A stretch of DNA of 64,000 nt from Neiella marina (GTDB lineage Bacteria > Pseudomonadota > Gammaproteobacteria > Enterobacterales > Neiellaceae). The position numbers were made by a program, and so were the translations under genes. Where the stretch lies: NCBI RefSeq assembly GCF_002165625.1, contig NZ_NGNS01000023.1:1-64000 (forward strand), in the 5' to 3' direction. Below are positions 8,517 through 17,643 of the stretch, piece after piece; the stretch's first letter is position 1; each line of letters starts with the position of its first letter. A model generated the notes under the pieces. It ran no database searches, was not told where the DNA came from, and saw only the letters and a program-made list of their open reading frames with translations.

Positions 8517-9553
8517 GCCTTTCCCTTAGCTTTAGCCGCTGCACCGTTAAATACACCTGCTTTGACCAAAACAGCGATGATGAAGTGCACTTCGTTTGGG
8601 ATTTCTTTCCCATGTTCCAATTGCTCAATCCAGTGCTCAGATCTCTCTACAAGTTGGTAAAAATCATTCCCATTCTTAGGGTGCCTTCGGGCAATCACAT
8701 ATTCTCGATCTGCGCCGTACTCATTAACTCTCAGCCGCTTATCCGCATTTGGCTGCCACCAGTCATCAATCATTTGCAATGCTGCGCCCACTTTTTGCGC
8801 GTGAAATGCAACCGTTTCTTGTCCGTTGAGCAGGGTCTTTGCCAACAGTCTTGAGGGCGCACCATCTTGCTTCTTATCAACGAACTCTTGGCTGGGATAA
8901 ATTTCGTCACCGCCGCCCACAGTGAGTTTGGAGTTTACATCGAGGTAATAAAGGGACTCTGTATCGGTGAGGGCTTTTTCGATAAATGCTTTTAGGTTTT
9001 CTAGCGCGTCTTGTGCGCCGCCATCCCACGCACTTTCCCACTGCAGGCAATATGAATTTGAGACCGCTAAGGTTTGGCCGTCATTAGTCAAAACCTGTAT
9101 ATCAAGAGAGCGGCAGGTGCGGTTACGCCACAGCCATGTTCCCAAGAGTATGTTCTTCGCAATCCTTTCGGCTATCTCTCTGTAGCCTCCCCGCTGTTTA
9201 TATAGCTCAGCGAGAGCAGTTAAGGTTTTCCTTGTTTCATCAACAGCACACACGTTGGGCTTCAGGGAATTAGCATTGATGCGCAGTGAAAAATCACAAT
9301 AAATCTCAGATACCCTTGGCGGCACGTAACACTCTTCAATGAACTGTGGGTTTGAATAGGCCAGATCTTGCGGTGCCGTATCCTTAGGTTTCATGTCTTT
9401 GGATTCAAAGCCCTCTGAAAAACCTGATTTTGGGGCTCTGATACGAGTTCGGTCGACACCAATGGGCTGTTCTTTGCCATCGATGAGGTAATAAAAATAC
9501 GCCTTACCAGGGGAAAGCGAGCGGCAATAATTCAGCTGTGAGCACAATTCCAT
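8513..9553 (-). CDS. cas7: Cas7f (Csy3-type) Cascade backbone protein
   Basis: Forms the helical backbone that holds the guide RNA and bends every sixth base out of the duplex. The 346-residue length and internal motifs (YFYYLIDGKEQPIGVDRTRIRAPKSGFSE, WLWRNRTC, EIYPSQEF) fit the Csy3 family. Position in the order cas8-cas7-cas6, six bases after cas8 and overlapping cas6, supports the call. Its six-base kinking explains the spacing of the mismatches between the homing spacer and ffs. Confidence 0.9.
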   Translation of the reverse strand: MELCSQLNYCRSLSPGKAYFYYLIDGKEQPIGVDRTRIRAPKSGFSEGFESKDMKPKDTAPQDLAYSNPQFIEECYVPPRVSEIYCDFSLRINANSLKPNVCAVDETRKTLTALAELYKQRGGYREIAERIAKNILLGTWLWRNRTCRSLDIQVLTNDGQTLAVSNSYCLQWESAWDGGAQDALENLKAFIEKALTDTESLYYLDVNSKLTVGGGDEIYPSQEFVDKKQDGAPSRLLAKTLLNGQETVAFHAQKVGAALQMIDDWWQPNADKRLRVNEYGADREYVIARRHPKNGNDFYQLVERSEHWIEQLEHGKEIPNEVHFIIAVLVKAGVFNGAAAKAKGKA

Positions 9554-9559
9554 AGAAGC

Positions 9560-11596
9560 TTAGTCCTGATCCTTTTCTATAAGAATAGACTCATGACTTG
9601 ACCTCATGCGCCAAAAAGCGCTGCTAAAAAAGTGAGATTGGCCAAGTAATCGCACTTCAATGGGATTTAACGCCTTCGCGATTCCCAGCAAGTTATCTGC
9701 GTAAGAATGCATCGAAGAAACGCTCCCTCTTCGCTCGCAGGGCATATGCATATGTTGATAACCAGACGCCGTTGCGATGAAAGACTCATCTCGCTCTAAC
9801 TCGTTTAACAGTTCGTAAAACGAATCCGTATGAAACCCTGTCGCGTAAACCCAACGTGCACTGCAATCGATACCCTTAAGAAGAAAAAACAGCTCCGACC
9901 GGCAGCTAAAACTTCGAAGCCATGATGTGTTTTTTTTAAGTTCGGGCGGAAAGACACTTCCCCCGGCCAGCGTTAAAGGAAGGTTCGCATGAAGACTTTG
10001 ATATCGCGCCGCTAAGTCGATATTTGTATGGACTTTGATAACAAGATCGAACTCTAAATCAGATCGCCAATTGCATCGAGTGGTAGGTCGCTTGACCGCC
10101 GAAACCACTCGTTTTTTTGCAACGCTTTGGGGCTCAGCCAAATTTGCAGCATTAAAAAGACGTTCTGAGCGCACGACCAAAGCGAAACTTATGAAGCTTA
10201 GCTCTTCACTTTCTTTAAGGCTTGCCCTCATGCCTCGTTCAAACTGGTGCATAAAGCCCCAAAATGCTGTCAAACTTGGCAGGCCAACCACAGAAGGGCT
10301 GCTTTGTGCATTACAATCTTCTGCTCGCATTTCAGTTAGATAAATATACTGTTCGGTCGATGGCGACGCCGTTGACAACGTTTTTTGAAACTGTTTCAAA
10401 ATCCAATTGATTTGAGTTCGAATAGGCTGGATCAATCGACCATGAAACGCAAATCGTTTGGAATATTTATTGTTCTGCAAAGTTAAGTGAGCATGCTGGC
10501 TCAGCGCTTTGCCAAGCCTGGTGATCTCATCGGTAGGTAGCTGAATGAACTCCTTAGCAATGGGAGTAAGTTCCTCTGCATCAACCGTTGTCTCTTCGTA
10601 TTGGTCCCTCAATTCAATCATTGGAAGTAACCACAGCGCCAAATGCTTGCGTAAAATTTTGACCTGACTATTGCGGGCTCGGTGATAGTCTTGGCGGGTA
10701 AGTGCAGGTTCATAACCGCACAAATGAGCTAATACGTTGCAAATTCTCCGATTGGTTAGCTGATAATCATCAAAATACTTGGCGCGGTTCTTTCGGCTTT
10801 GCAACAGGCCATGCTGGGGCTTATGCGTCGCCTGAAGCGGCGAGAAAAGTAGCCTGTGATTACCACCAATACTGGCGCTGAGATTGCCAACGCTTGCAGG
10901 ATGTGGAAGTGCAGAACTGACAAAACGATGGCCAGTTTGCTGGCGGCTTACACGTTCAACCTGAATATGCTGAGCGTGACTAACAACAGGTGTGACAGAT
11001 ACATAGCCTTGTCCAAAAGGAAACTGCACCTGAGGAGAGTATGGGCTCACTTCATCTGGGTAGGTCGGAACCGTGATACTTTCTCGAATTGCATCAGCTA
11101 GTTTTTCCCGTCGCCCTTTGTTCAAACCTAACTTTTTGAGTACTGCATGCCACGCTCTATCACCCTGCAGTACTTCCTTCATCAACGAGGTTTCTCTGCC
11201 TTCCCACAAAAAAGTGTTGAACAACCAGATCGTATGACGGTAGTAACCTGAGTTGTGTGCCCAGCCAAGCTCTTGCGGGTCAGTATGCTCAGCAATAATG
11301 CGTTGGCCAAACACGCGTGAATCAGGGTATTTGAGGTTATGGCTGTGCGCCCACTCCAATTCTCCAAGCGCATCATCGAAGAAGCTCTCATGCTCAAAGT
11401 AAGACTTGGCACGTTTAACATCCAAATAGTCTTTACAAGCCGGTTTGCTTAGCGACAGGTTGAGTAAAATCACCAGCGCATTCAATTCATCTCCGGTAAC
11501 ATCTACAGGCTCGCTATATGGCATGAAGGCCCGCTTGATAAGCTCTTGCTGCTTTGTCACAGGTTCAATTTTGGTGAGCTCTCGTAATTGCTTCAT
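9560..11596 (-). CDS. cas8: Cas8f-Cas5f fusion, large Cascade subunit of type I-F3
   Basis: Recognises the PAM and the 5' handle of the guide RNA. The protein has about 678 residues, the size expected for the fused Cas8/Cas5 of I-F3 transposons rather than the shorter separate subunits of defence-type I-F. I choose the ATG at 11596 (MKQLRELTKIEP) because it overlaps the tniQ stop as ATGA, the usual sign of coupled translation; a TTG six codons upstream is open but less likely. Sequence divergence is high in this family, so the call rests mainly on size, gene order and neighbours. Confidence 0.88.
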   Translation of the reverse strand: MKQLRELTKIEPVTKQQELIKRAFMPYSEPVDVTGDELNALVILLNLSLSKPACKDYLDVKRAKSYFEHESFFDDALGELEWAHSHNLKYPDSRVFGQRIIAEHTDPQELGWAHNSGYYRHTIWLFNTFLWEGRETSLMKEVLQGDRAWHAVLKKLGLNKGRREKLADAIRESITVPTYPDEVSPYSPQVQFPFGQGYVSVTPVVSHAQHIQVERVSRQQTGHRFVSSALPHPASVGNLSASIGGNHRLLFSPLQATHKPQHGLLQSRKNRAKYFDDYQLTNRRICNVLAHLCGYEPALTRQDYHRARNSQVKILRKHLALWLLPMIELRDQYEETTVDAEELTPIAKEFIQLPTDEITRLGKALSQHAHLTLQNNKYSKRFAFHGRLIQPIRTQINWILKQFQKTLSTASPSTEQYIYLTEMRAEDCNAQSSPSVVGLPSLTAFWGFMHQFERGMRASLKESEELSFISFALVVRSERLFNAANLAEPQSVAKKRVVSAVKRPTTRCNWRSDLEFDLVIKVHTNIDLAARYQSLHANLPLTLAGGSVFPPELKKNTSWLRSFSCRSELFFLLKGIDCSARWVYATGFHTDSFYELLNELERDESFIATASGYQHMHMPCERRGSVSSMHSYADNLLGIAKALNPIEVRLLGQSHFFSSAFWRMRSSHESILIEKDQD

Positions 11597-12801
11597 AACC
11601 CACCTTGGGCGCAATCATTAGCGGAACTATTGAGACCAGTCCCCAACAAGGCGAGCCTCGTATCGACGATCGAGCGAAGTGTAAAGGCGGGCAGATATGA
11701 GGGCAGCTTGCTATGCAGGCTAACTTTGGTTGCAAGCTTGACCTCGCCTTGCTCATACAGTTGATAAATTCGGTTGGTTGAGCATGACAGCAACGCAGCG
11801 GCATCAAGTACACTCACCAAAACGTCTCCGAGACCACCACTCTTAGACCCCAGCACCGACACTGCAGAAAGTAGCTCATCAAACAAAGCACTAAGCACGA
11901 TATTACGTTTGAAATCTTGATACGGTAATCGCGAACAATCGCGTAAGGTTGTGCCGAAGACATCATCGAGCGAAGTGTATTGCCAAGGTTTTATCCGTGT
12001 CTGATCTGCTTTAGCTATGGCCTTTTTGAGCTCTGATCTGAAGTTTTTGGGCCATTCTCGGCAATAATCATAAACCCCCTGGATGTCGACATCAGATTCA
12101 GTTCGGGAACGAAGAAGCCATGATAAGAAGCCGAATCTTGCCGAGAGATCTAAAGCTCCCAAGCAATTCCCCTCTACTTCGGTTGCCACCAGTATGGTTG
12201 ACAGCCATAGGCTAGCCTCATTTGCTGGCTTCGTTTGGGCATCGCGAAAGTCAAAACCACAATCACAATGAGTTATATCTTCCGAGTATTTGAAGTCACA
12301 ACTTTTGCCGCACTCTGGGCATTGGTTCAGTAGCTCACACTCATGAATATGGCAGGCTGTGTACGGAAGTAACTCCCAGCGCTGCCGAATATATGGGCTA
12401 TGGCGAAGGCATTGAGGGCATATAGGCGTGTTATTCGTACGGAGCACTGCTTGTGGGAAATCAACGCCCATTCGGTGAACGGCTCGTTGCTCTGGCGAGA
12501 AATAAGTATCCGAGCGTGTCAAAGCCAATTTGAGAATGGAAAAAGGCTCTAACTGCAAATCCGTTTCTAGTTGGCGCAGGACTCTCACACGCAGTTGGTG
12601 GCTGCTTTGAGCGTGATAAACATTAATGCGGTCTAATTGTTTGGGTAATGCGCCCGAAACAGCCTCGTGCTCTTCCAAAAAGCGGCATAGGCACTCTTCG
12701 GCAAAGTGAGCAAAGCGATCATAGCCTTGATGCTGACCAAGGCGTAGCAAGCAGCTTTCCAGCGACTCATCAGGATATAGGGCGATATTGAGGTTTTCCA
12801 T
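11593..12801 (-). CDS. tniQ: TniQ, Cascade-bound transposition targeting protein
   Basis: Links the guide-RNA complex to TnsC so that insertion occurs next to the guide target. The N-terminus has the family opening ALYPDESLESCLLRLG. A zinc-binding region follows (ICPQCL, then CHIHECELLNQCPECG and CDCGF). The 402-residue size suits the Cascade-associated form. It is the only TniQ/TnsD protein in the element, so homing to ffs must rely on the guide RNA. The ATG directly abuts a long perfect palindrome and has no visible Shine-Dalgarno sequence, which suggests a leaderless or unusual transcript start. It heads the tniQ-cas8-cas7-cas6 operon. Confidence 0.93.
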   Translation of the reverse strand: MENLNIALYPDESLESCLLRLGQHQGYDRFAHFAEECLCRFLEEHEAVSGALPKQLDRINVYHAQSSHQLRVRVLRQLETDLQLEPFSILKLALTRSDTYFSPEQRAVHRMGVDFPQAVLRTNNTPICPQCLRHSPYIRQRWELLPYTACHIHECELLNQCPECGKSCDFKYSEDITHCDCGFDFRDAQTKPANEASLWLSTILVATEVEGNCLGALDLSARFGFLSWLLRSRTESDVDIQGVYDYCREWPKNFRSELKKAIAKADQTRIKPWQYTSLDDVFGTTLRDCSRLPYQDFKRNIVLSALFDELLSAVSVLGSKSGGLGDVLVSVLDAAALLSCSTNRIYQLYEQGEVKLATKVSLHSKLPSYLPAFTLRSIVDTRLALLGTGLNSSANDCAQGGL

Positions 12802-12840
12802 AACACACTAAAACTTAGATTAACTAAGTTTTAGTGTGTT
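12802..12840. promoter_or_regulatory. 39-base perfect palindrome with Xre operator before tniQ
   Basis: Two 17-base arms (AACACACTAAAACTTAG and its complement) surround ATTAA. The core ACTTAG-N5-CTAAGT (12813-12829) is identical in form to the two sites at the xre promoter. It touches the tniQ start codon, so bound repressor would cover the region where transcription should start. In RNA the same sequence would fold into a strong hairpin right before the AUG. Confidence 0.8.
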
Positions 12841-13047
12841 ATATTTTGTCCAAGTTGCCATGTTCTGTTATCGCGACTTATAAAGCTTGTGACACGCATC
12901 AACATAGGCTCAGAGAAACAATTGCCCAGACGTATCAATCTGAATAAATCGTTCAGATAGTTTCAAGTATTGATATGACTAAAAAGGCCTTTTTCGGGAT
13001 TAAAGCAGCTAAAATAGATGACTATCCCAATAATTGATCACTGTCTT
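12841..13047. terminator. intergenic gap with weak terminator-like palindrome
   Basis: The 207 bases between the defence operon and tniQ hold the perfect palindrome AAAAAGGCCTTTTT at 12981-12994. It could end transcription of the TIR operon on the minus strand, although the stem has no normal loop. The tniQ promoter must also lie here, next to 12840. No gene is visible. Confidence 0.35.
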
Positions 13048-14250
13048 TTAAGTCCTGCTTTTGACAAACCGCCTGATAGCTCCACTCTGCTTTTCATCAA
13101 TGTAGGGCTCAGCCCAAGGATAAGTGCCGCATATACCAGTTTCTCGACAAATGCCTCTATTAACGAGATAGCCAATTGCGGGGTTCATTCTTCTCGCATC
13201 CCAGCCAAAGAGTTCGGCTATTTTTTCAACGTTGCTTGGAAATTTGTCATCGTTAAATAACGAAGATGCGAGCTTTAAAGCATCTTTTTCAGGGTTCCAA
13301 GCCTTAAATGCTTTATCAAACTCGACAAAAAACTCACTTTCGGGTCCAACGTGATAGTTCTGATCCTTAAGAAAAGATCTGAGTTCATACAAGCCATCCT
13401 CGACATCATCCATAGAAAGCCCCGTAGCCCCTGCTATATCTTCATTCGTCAGCAGTGGATCACTGGCTGAGCCGAACTCCGATTTATCGCTGAATACTTT
13501 AGCAATGGATGTTGCTGCAACACTAAATCCTATATCTGGCAGTTCTTGATCAATTGGTCCATTACCTAACTTTGGCTTTCTTGATATGCCATGAATGTCA
13601 CTAATTAACTGCGACAGATCACAATCTTCGCTTACATCAGGGCTTAGGCGGCCCGATAACAAAGGAGGTAATTCTGAGTGGGGTAAGTCTGTTCGTAGGG
13701 GAATGAATTTACACTTTTCGTCCAGCATCCTAACTAAACCAGCATCCATTTCCTGTTTTACCCAAGGTTTATTAATTGATTCTTTCGATAGCAGGACGAC
13801 GAAGTGGGTGCATGCTCCAAGACCTTCATCTATGCGCTGACGTAAGCTATCGCCAGACTGAATTTCCCATTCTGCCCACCAAGTATCAATCCCTTCATCT
13901 GTAAGCTTTCTAGCAATTTGCTCTGCAAGCTGGCGATCTTCCCAGCCGAAACTTAAAAATACTTTTGGTTGCACTACTTTTCTCCGCTCAACAAATTGCA
14001 CAGAACTGATTTCTTCAGGGGGCAATTTGCTTCTAATGTGATCGATAAGCTCTTTTGATCCTTCAACCCTCAATGACAAATCAGACAAAGAATTCCCAAT
14101 TGAAGCTACTGTTGGGAATTCTTTCGTTGCCGGAAGGCAAATAGACCGAAATCGCTCCGCCATTTCATCTTTGGCCTGTTGGACCATTGCACTATTGATA
14201 CTTTTCTCAAAATCAGTCGCGTTGAACTTTTTCCCATTAAATTTGAGCAT
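13048..14250 (-). CDS. TIR-domain protein, probable antiphage effector
   Basis: TIR domains in bacterial defence usually cleave NAD+ or make signalling nucleotides. The domain spans about residues 94-215: PKVFLSFGWEDRQLAEQI, a BB-loop region WWAEWEIQSGDSL, and WVKQEMDA, where Glu167 is placed like the catalytic glutamate. The first 90 residues resemble no family I know. The C-terminal 180 residues look like tandem winged-helix segments. It is the last gene of a three-gene operon: the gap to the upstream DUF3644 gene is two bases. Its position in the cargo zone of a transposon supports a defence role. The NADase activity is inferred. Confidence 0.8.
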   Translation of the reverse strand: MLKFNGKKFNATDFEKSINSAMVQQAKDEMAERFRSICLPATKEFPTVASIGNSLSDLSLRVEGSKELIDHIRSKLPPEEISSVQFVERRKVVQPKVFLSFGWEDRQLAEQIARKLTDEGIDTWWAEWEIQSGDSLRQRIDEGLGACTHFVVLLSKESINKPWVKQEMDAGLVRMLDEKCKFIPLRTDLPHSELPPLLSGRLSPDVSEDCDLSQLISDIHGISRKPKLGNGPIDQELPDIGFSVAATSIAKVFSDKSEFGSASDPLLTNEDIAGATGLSMDDVEDGLYELRSFLKDQNYHVGPESEFFVEFDKAFKAWNPEKDALKLASSLFNDDKFPSNVEKIAELFGWDARRMNPAIGYLVNRGICRETGICGTYPWAEPYIDEKQSGAIRRFVKSRT

Positions 14251-14252
14251 CG

Positions 14253-15476
14253 TTAGTTTTCCCTCAACTGCTTGCGGCGAAATTCTTTGGCAGCTTCAAG
14301 CCACTTAGGTTGCTTGAGATTCTCGACAAACCATCGGATAAACTTTTCCGAGTAACGCGGTCTTCCATCGATTTCATAACGCATGTCTGATTTTTTCTGC
14401 TTACTAATCTTGTGCTTGTGAAGCACAGCTTGAAAAGCACCGCTCTTAATTGAGGCGAAAGATTGGCGTTTATTTATTTCCTCTAGCGCTTCCTTTTGGT
14501 GGTATGGGTGCGTTTTGTCCGGATCTTGAGTTTTCGTGATAATGATTGCTCCTTCCCCACCTTCACCTGCACTCAGAGAGAGATCACTTGCATCTTCTCG
14601 TTTCACCAACGCCAGTCGGTAGTCAATCGGAATCGAAAACTCAGTAGAATCTAACTCTTGTGTCGTTTCATCAAAACGCTTAATAAATTTCGCTACGAAT
14701 TTAGCCGCATGTTTGCCGTAATGCTTTTTGATTAGTGCAACTTCGGGAGCAGGACCATCAACAACTAAACTCAGCATGCCGACGCTTTGGCCTGCAAGTG
14801 GGGCATTCCCCATTTCATTTCTATAGCGAGTTTGATAATTAAGCACAGTTGCTTGGAACAACCTCGATAGCTGAGGTTGTAGCTCGGGTATCAGTAAGTG
14901 AATCGCTTGGTCTCTTAGCTCGATTAGTGTCTCTAGGTTTATTCGAACAGGGTCCTTTTCTTGTATCCGTTGCTTTACAGCATCAGTTATGGATATGCTC
15001 CTTTCGCCGTCATAGAAAACTTTTTCATAACCACTAACTTTCAGAATTTCCGCTTTGAGCAATAGCTCCCAAGCATTAACCATAAGGATTGCGAAAGCTT
15101 CTACTCGATTTTTCATGCTTGGTCGGTTGTAAACTTCTAGTGCAAGCGTAAATGCATCCAAACTGCGCCCAACTAGCTTTTCGTGAAATTGCTGCTCAGG
15201 AGTTTTCTTTGTCGCCTTAGTCGATTGGCTCATGACCGCCAAAAACTGATCGTTGGATAAAGCTGATATTCCTTCGCAGCGATATTTTGTTCGACACCCA
15301 TCGTGAAAAACGTACTTATCTAACAACTTTTCGTTGATGTATTTGTTAATCGAATTCTTAGTGTATGGGGTGCGCTGAACAATCATTTCAGCTGTAAAAA
15401 TCGTCCCATTTTCTTCAAATTCCCTTAGTGCCTCGGCCAGAGCAAGCTGATTATTTTGTCGTACCACTTGAGTCAC
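14253..15476 (-). CDS. DUF3644 protein with HEPN-like motif
   Basis: The N-terminal 60 residues look like a winged-helix domain (GTIFTAEMIVQRTPYTKNSINKYI). Residues about 100-290 match DUF3644 (RSLDAFTLALEVYNRPSMKNRVEAFAILMVNAWELLLKAEIL), a family I associate with HEPN-type all-helical folds. R188-DQAI-H193 fits the Rx4-6H catalytic motif of HEPN ribonucleases. The C-terminal 120 residues are basic and unassigned. It overlaps the upstream membrane-protein gene by 26 bases and nearly touches the TIR gene, so all three should be made together. An RNA-cutting or RNA-binding role is inference. Confidence 0.75.
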   Translation of the reverse strand: MTQVVRQNNQLALAEALREFEENGTIFTAEMIVQRTPYTKNSINKYINEKLLDKYVFHDGCRTKYRCEGISALSNDQFLAVMSQSTKATKKTPEQQFHEKLVGRSLDAFTLALEVYNRPSMKNRVEAFAILMVNAWELLLKAEILKVSGYEKVFYDGERSISITDAVKQRIQEKDPVRINLETLIELRDQAIHLLIPELQPQLSRLFQATVLNYQTRYRNEMGNAPLAGQSVGMLSLVVDGPAPEVALIKKHYGKHAAKFVAKFIKRFDETTQELDSTEFSIPIDYRLALVKREDASDLSLSAGEGGEGAIIITKTQDPDKTHPYHQKEALEEINKRQSFASIKSGAFQAVLHKHKISKQKKSDMRYEIDGRPRYSEKFIRWFVENLKQPKWLEAAKEFRRKQLREN

Positions 15477-16098
15477 TCCCTTGCTTTTGAGTAGACATTT
15501 GGCGCATAGCTCCCTGCTGACGCCTAACCCTAGATTCTATTTCCATTTTTACTTGGTGATTAGCTTTCGCGAGTTCTTCTTTTGGATCCCACTCATCGTT
15601 TAAAGGGCTTATTGGAAGTTTTGCAAGTCGCCTAAGTTCGTCGGTCAAGGAAATCGCCAACAGCCCCAATTCTGAGAATTTTTCTATTCTGGCTTCAAAT
15701 AGTTCGTCGTAATCTGGAGGAGATGCAGCAAACTCCCAAACAGCGCTAATGTATGCATTTGCGTCATCAACTTTACTGGGAAATCTCAAGACGCTGTACA
15801 TTAAAGAAGCGGGAAGACACTTCCAGTTAACATCAATTTGGAGCGGCTCAAACTGAGGAGCCGAGACTTGAACTGACAAGCACCCTTGGGAATCTCGTTG
15901 GCCCTGAAATAGACCATCATCATTGACCACATCAAGGCACCCGGAAACAAATCTCTCTAACAGGCAGCTAATTTGAATCGCTAGGTAAGCGCGCTCTTCT
16001 TTTTGCCTAGCTCGGTGAAACCACCAATCTTTCATAACTGCCAGTATGGCCCCGACGAAGACCCCCAATAACCCAATAAGTGCCGCATCCAGCTTCAT
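15451..16098 (-). CDS. single-pass membrane protein heading the TIR/DUF3644 operon
   Basis: Not a family I recognise. I start it at the ATG at 16098 (MKLDAALIG), eight bases after GGAG, rather than at a longer open frame beginning 57 bases upstream. One N-terminal membrane helix (about residues 6-24, ALIGLLGVFVGAILAVM) is followed by WWFHRARQKEER and a soluble domain of about 190 residues ending in a charged, flexible tail. The topology suggests a cytoplasmic domain tethered to the inner membrane. It overlaps the DUF3644 gene by 26 bases. It may serve as sensor or membrane anchor for the two downstream enzymes. Confidence 0.65.
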   Translation of the reverse strand: MKLDAALIGLLGVFVGAILAVMKDWWFHRARQKEERAYLAIQISCLLERFVSGCLDVVNDDGLFQGQRDSQGCLSVQVSAPQFEPLQIDVNWKCLPASLMYSVLRFPSKVDDANAYISAVWEFAASPPDYDELFEARIEKFSELGLLAISLTDELRRLAKLPISPLNDEWDPKEELAKANHQVKMEIESRVRRQQGAMRQMSTQKQGSDSSGTTK

Positions 16099-16263
16099 TA
16101 TCACAACTCCATGTTCGCAACGAGAAATCCGTTCTATGCGATAAGTTAAATCCAAGGAGATTTGTTTTCGATGATGTATGACAAACCGTCACATGATTTA
16201 TTAAGCATTTCACTGGCACTACAGACAGTCCAAATACCGCTTAACCAAACTCATCGGTTAGGA

Positions 16264-17643
16264 CTAAGTTAGAGCGCCACTGCTCTGAAAGACTTTAATC
16301 ACGCGATGGTGAAAGTGGCCAAAACTCAGCGTATCAAAACTCAAGTTGCTGCCACGAGGTGTCAGCTCGTTGTGTAGGAGAGAGTCCGTCTCCGTGGTTT
16401 GCGGCGGTAATGCTTCAGCTGATTGATGCTCGCAGTCTATTAGCGCAATATCAGACAAGGCTGCCTTTTGAGGTTCAATGGTCACCACTGAGCAACTTTC
16501 TGGGAGGTCGTCTTGGACTCGTTGCGCATATTCAATTAAACGGCGCTCGGCAAACGTATACAGCCACGCTTCTTGGTTAGGAGCTTGATTCACTCGAAGG
16601 ATTCGCCCCAGAACTTGTCTGAAATAGAGCTCCGTTCTTACTGTACTGACGTGGCAACAGACCTGTAGGCGCGGAATATCCGTGCCTTCGCTAATCATGC
16701 CAACGCTAACAATCCACTGCAGCTTGTTGTGGCGAAACGATTCGATTTGCTGATGTGGGCGCTCTTTTTGATAGTTGACGACGCAAACTGACTGACCAAA
16801 TTCGCTCGCGAGCAGGTGAGCAATTTTATTCGCATGAGCCACTGACGATGCCACGACCAGTCCGCCTGCATTTAGGGACTGTTGACGTATTCCTGCGAGC
16901 TTAACGCACGCCAGTTTTAGCAAGTGCTTTAACGCAGTAGGCTCCTCAACAACACTGCGGTATGGGTGTTTGGTTTCTTTAAGCATCTGCTGCAGGCTGG
17001 AAAACTGCTTTACACCTTCATTTTGCGAGCGACTTTCAACCTGATTATCAATTAAAACAATTTTAGGAATGCGGCACACTCCATCCGCAACGGCTTGTTT
17101 AAGGCCATATTGGTAATCAACCACAAGTTCACCTTCCGGATTGGTGTATTTTGCCAATGCAATAGGAAGTTCATCTGAACGCCATGGCGTGCCTGACATG
17201 GCAAGAGTGTAACTTGCAAGGCTTTGCACTCGCCTCATGATCATTTGCCCCCACATATTGGCCTGTACCGAACCTGTTGAGCAATGATGGATTTCATCAA
17301 AAACCACAAATACCCGGTAGCGAGACAACGTCTGCCAGAAGCTTTCAGGAAGGAATTGTATGGCTTGATATGTAAGGCATTTTCCTAGCGTGCCGAGCCC
17401 GCCATCAAAGGAGCAACCTAAGTGTTTTGAGAATGTTGCAGTGATACCGTTGCAGACTTCTTTAGAAGGCGCAAAACAAAGCACTAAATCTATTTGGCGG
17501 TTCTGATGCAGCCGCTTAGCAACTTCTGCTGCAAGGAAGGTTTTGCCGCTGCCTGGCGTTGCCTGTAGGAAGAAATGAGCTTCATCATAGGTGAATTTTT
17601 GTTCTACACGTTGTGCACACTCTTGCTGCCAACCTCTTAGCAC
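16264..17643 (-). CDS. superfamily 2 DEAD-type helicase in the transposon cargo
   Basis: An ATP-dependent nucleic-acid helicase or translocase of the SSL2/type III restriction-like group. Motif I TPGSGKT is at 29-35, motif II DEIH at 116-119, motif III SGTPWR at 150-155, and motif VI QVLGRILR lies near residue 350. The last 80 residues are unassigned. It overlaps the upstream gene at 17637 by seven bases. The pair is divergent from xre across a gap holding two Xre operators, so it is probably under the same repressor as the tniQ-cas operon. The substrate is unknown; phage defence or a role in transposition are both possible. Confidence 0.8.
   Translation of the reverse strand: MLRGWQQECAQRVEQKFTYDEAHFFLQATPGSGKTFLAAEVAKRLHQNRQIDLVLCFAPSKEVCNGITATFSKHLGCSFDGGLGTLGKCLTYQAIQFLPESFWQTLSRYRVFVVFDEIHHCSTGSVQANMWGQMIMRRVQSLASYTLAMSGTPWRSDELPIALAKYTNPEGELVVDYQYGLKQAVADGVCRIPKIVLIDNQVESRSQNEGVKQFSSLQQMLKETKHPYRSVVEEPTALKHLLKLACVKLAGIRQQSLNAGGLVVASSVAHANKIAHLLASEFGQSVCVVNYQKERPHQQIESFRHNKLQWIVSVGMISEGTDIPRLQVCCHVSTVRTELYFRQVLGRILRVNQAPNQEAWLYTFAERRLIEYAQRVQDDLPESCSVVTIEPQKAALSDIALIDCEHQSAEALPPQTTETDSLLHNELTPRGSNLSFDTLSFGHFHHRVIKVFQSSGALT

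Noticed and set aside
13048-14250. TIR gene as part of a Thoeris or CBASS system
   Set aside because: No ThsA-type sirtuin/SLOG partner and no cyclic-nucleotide synthase lies next to it; its partners are a DUF3644 protein and an unknown membrane protein.
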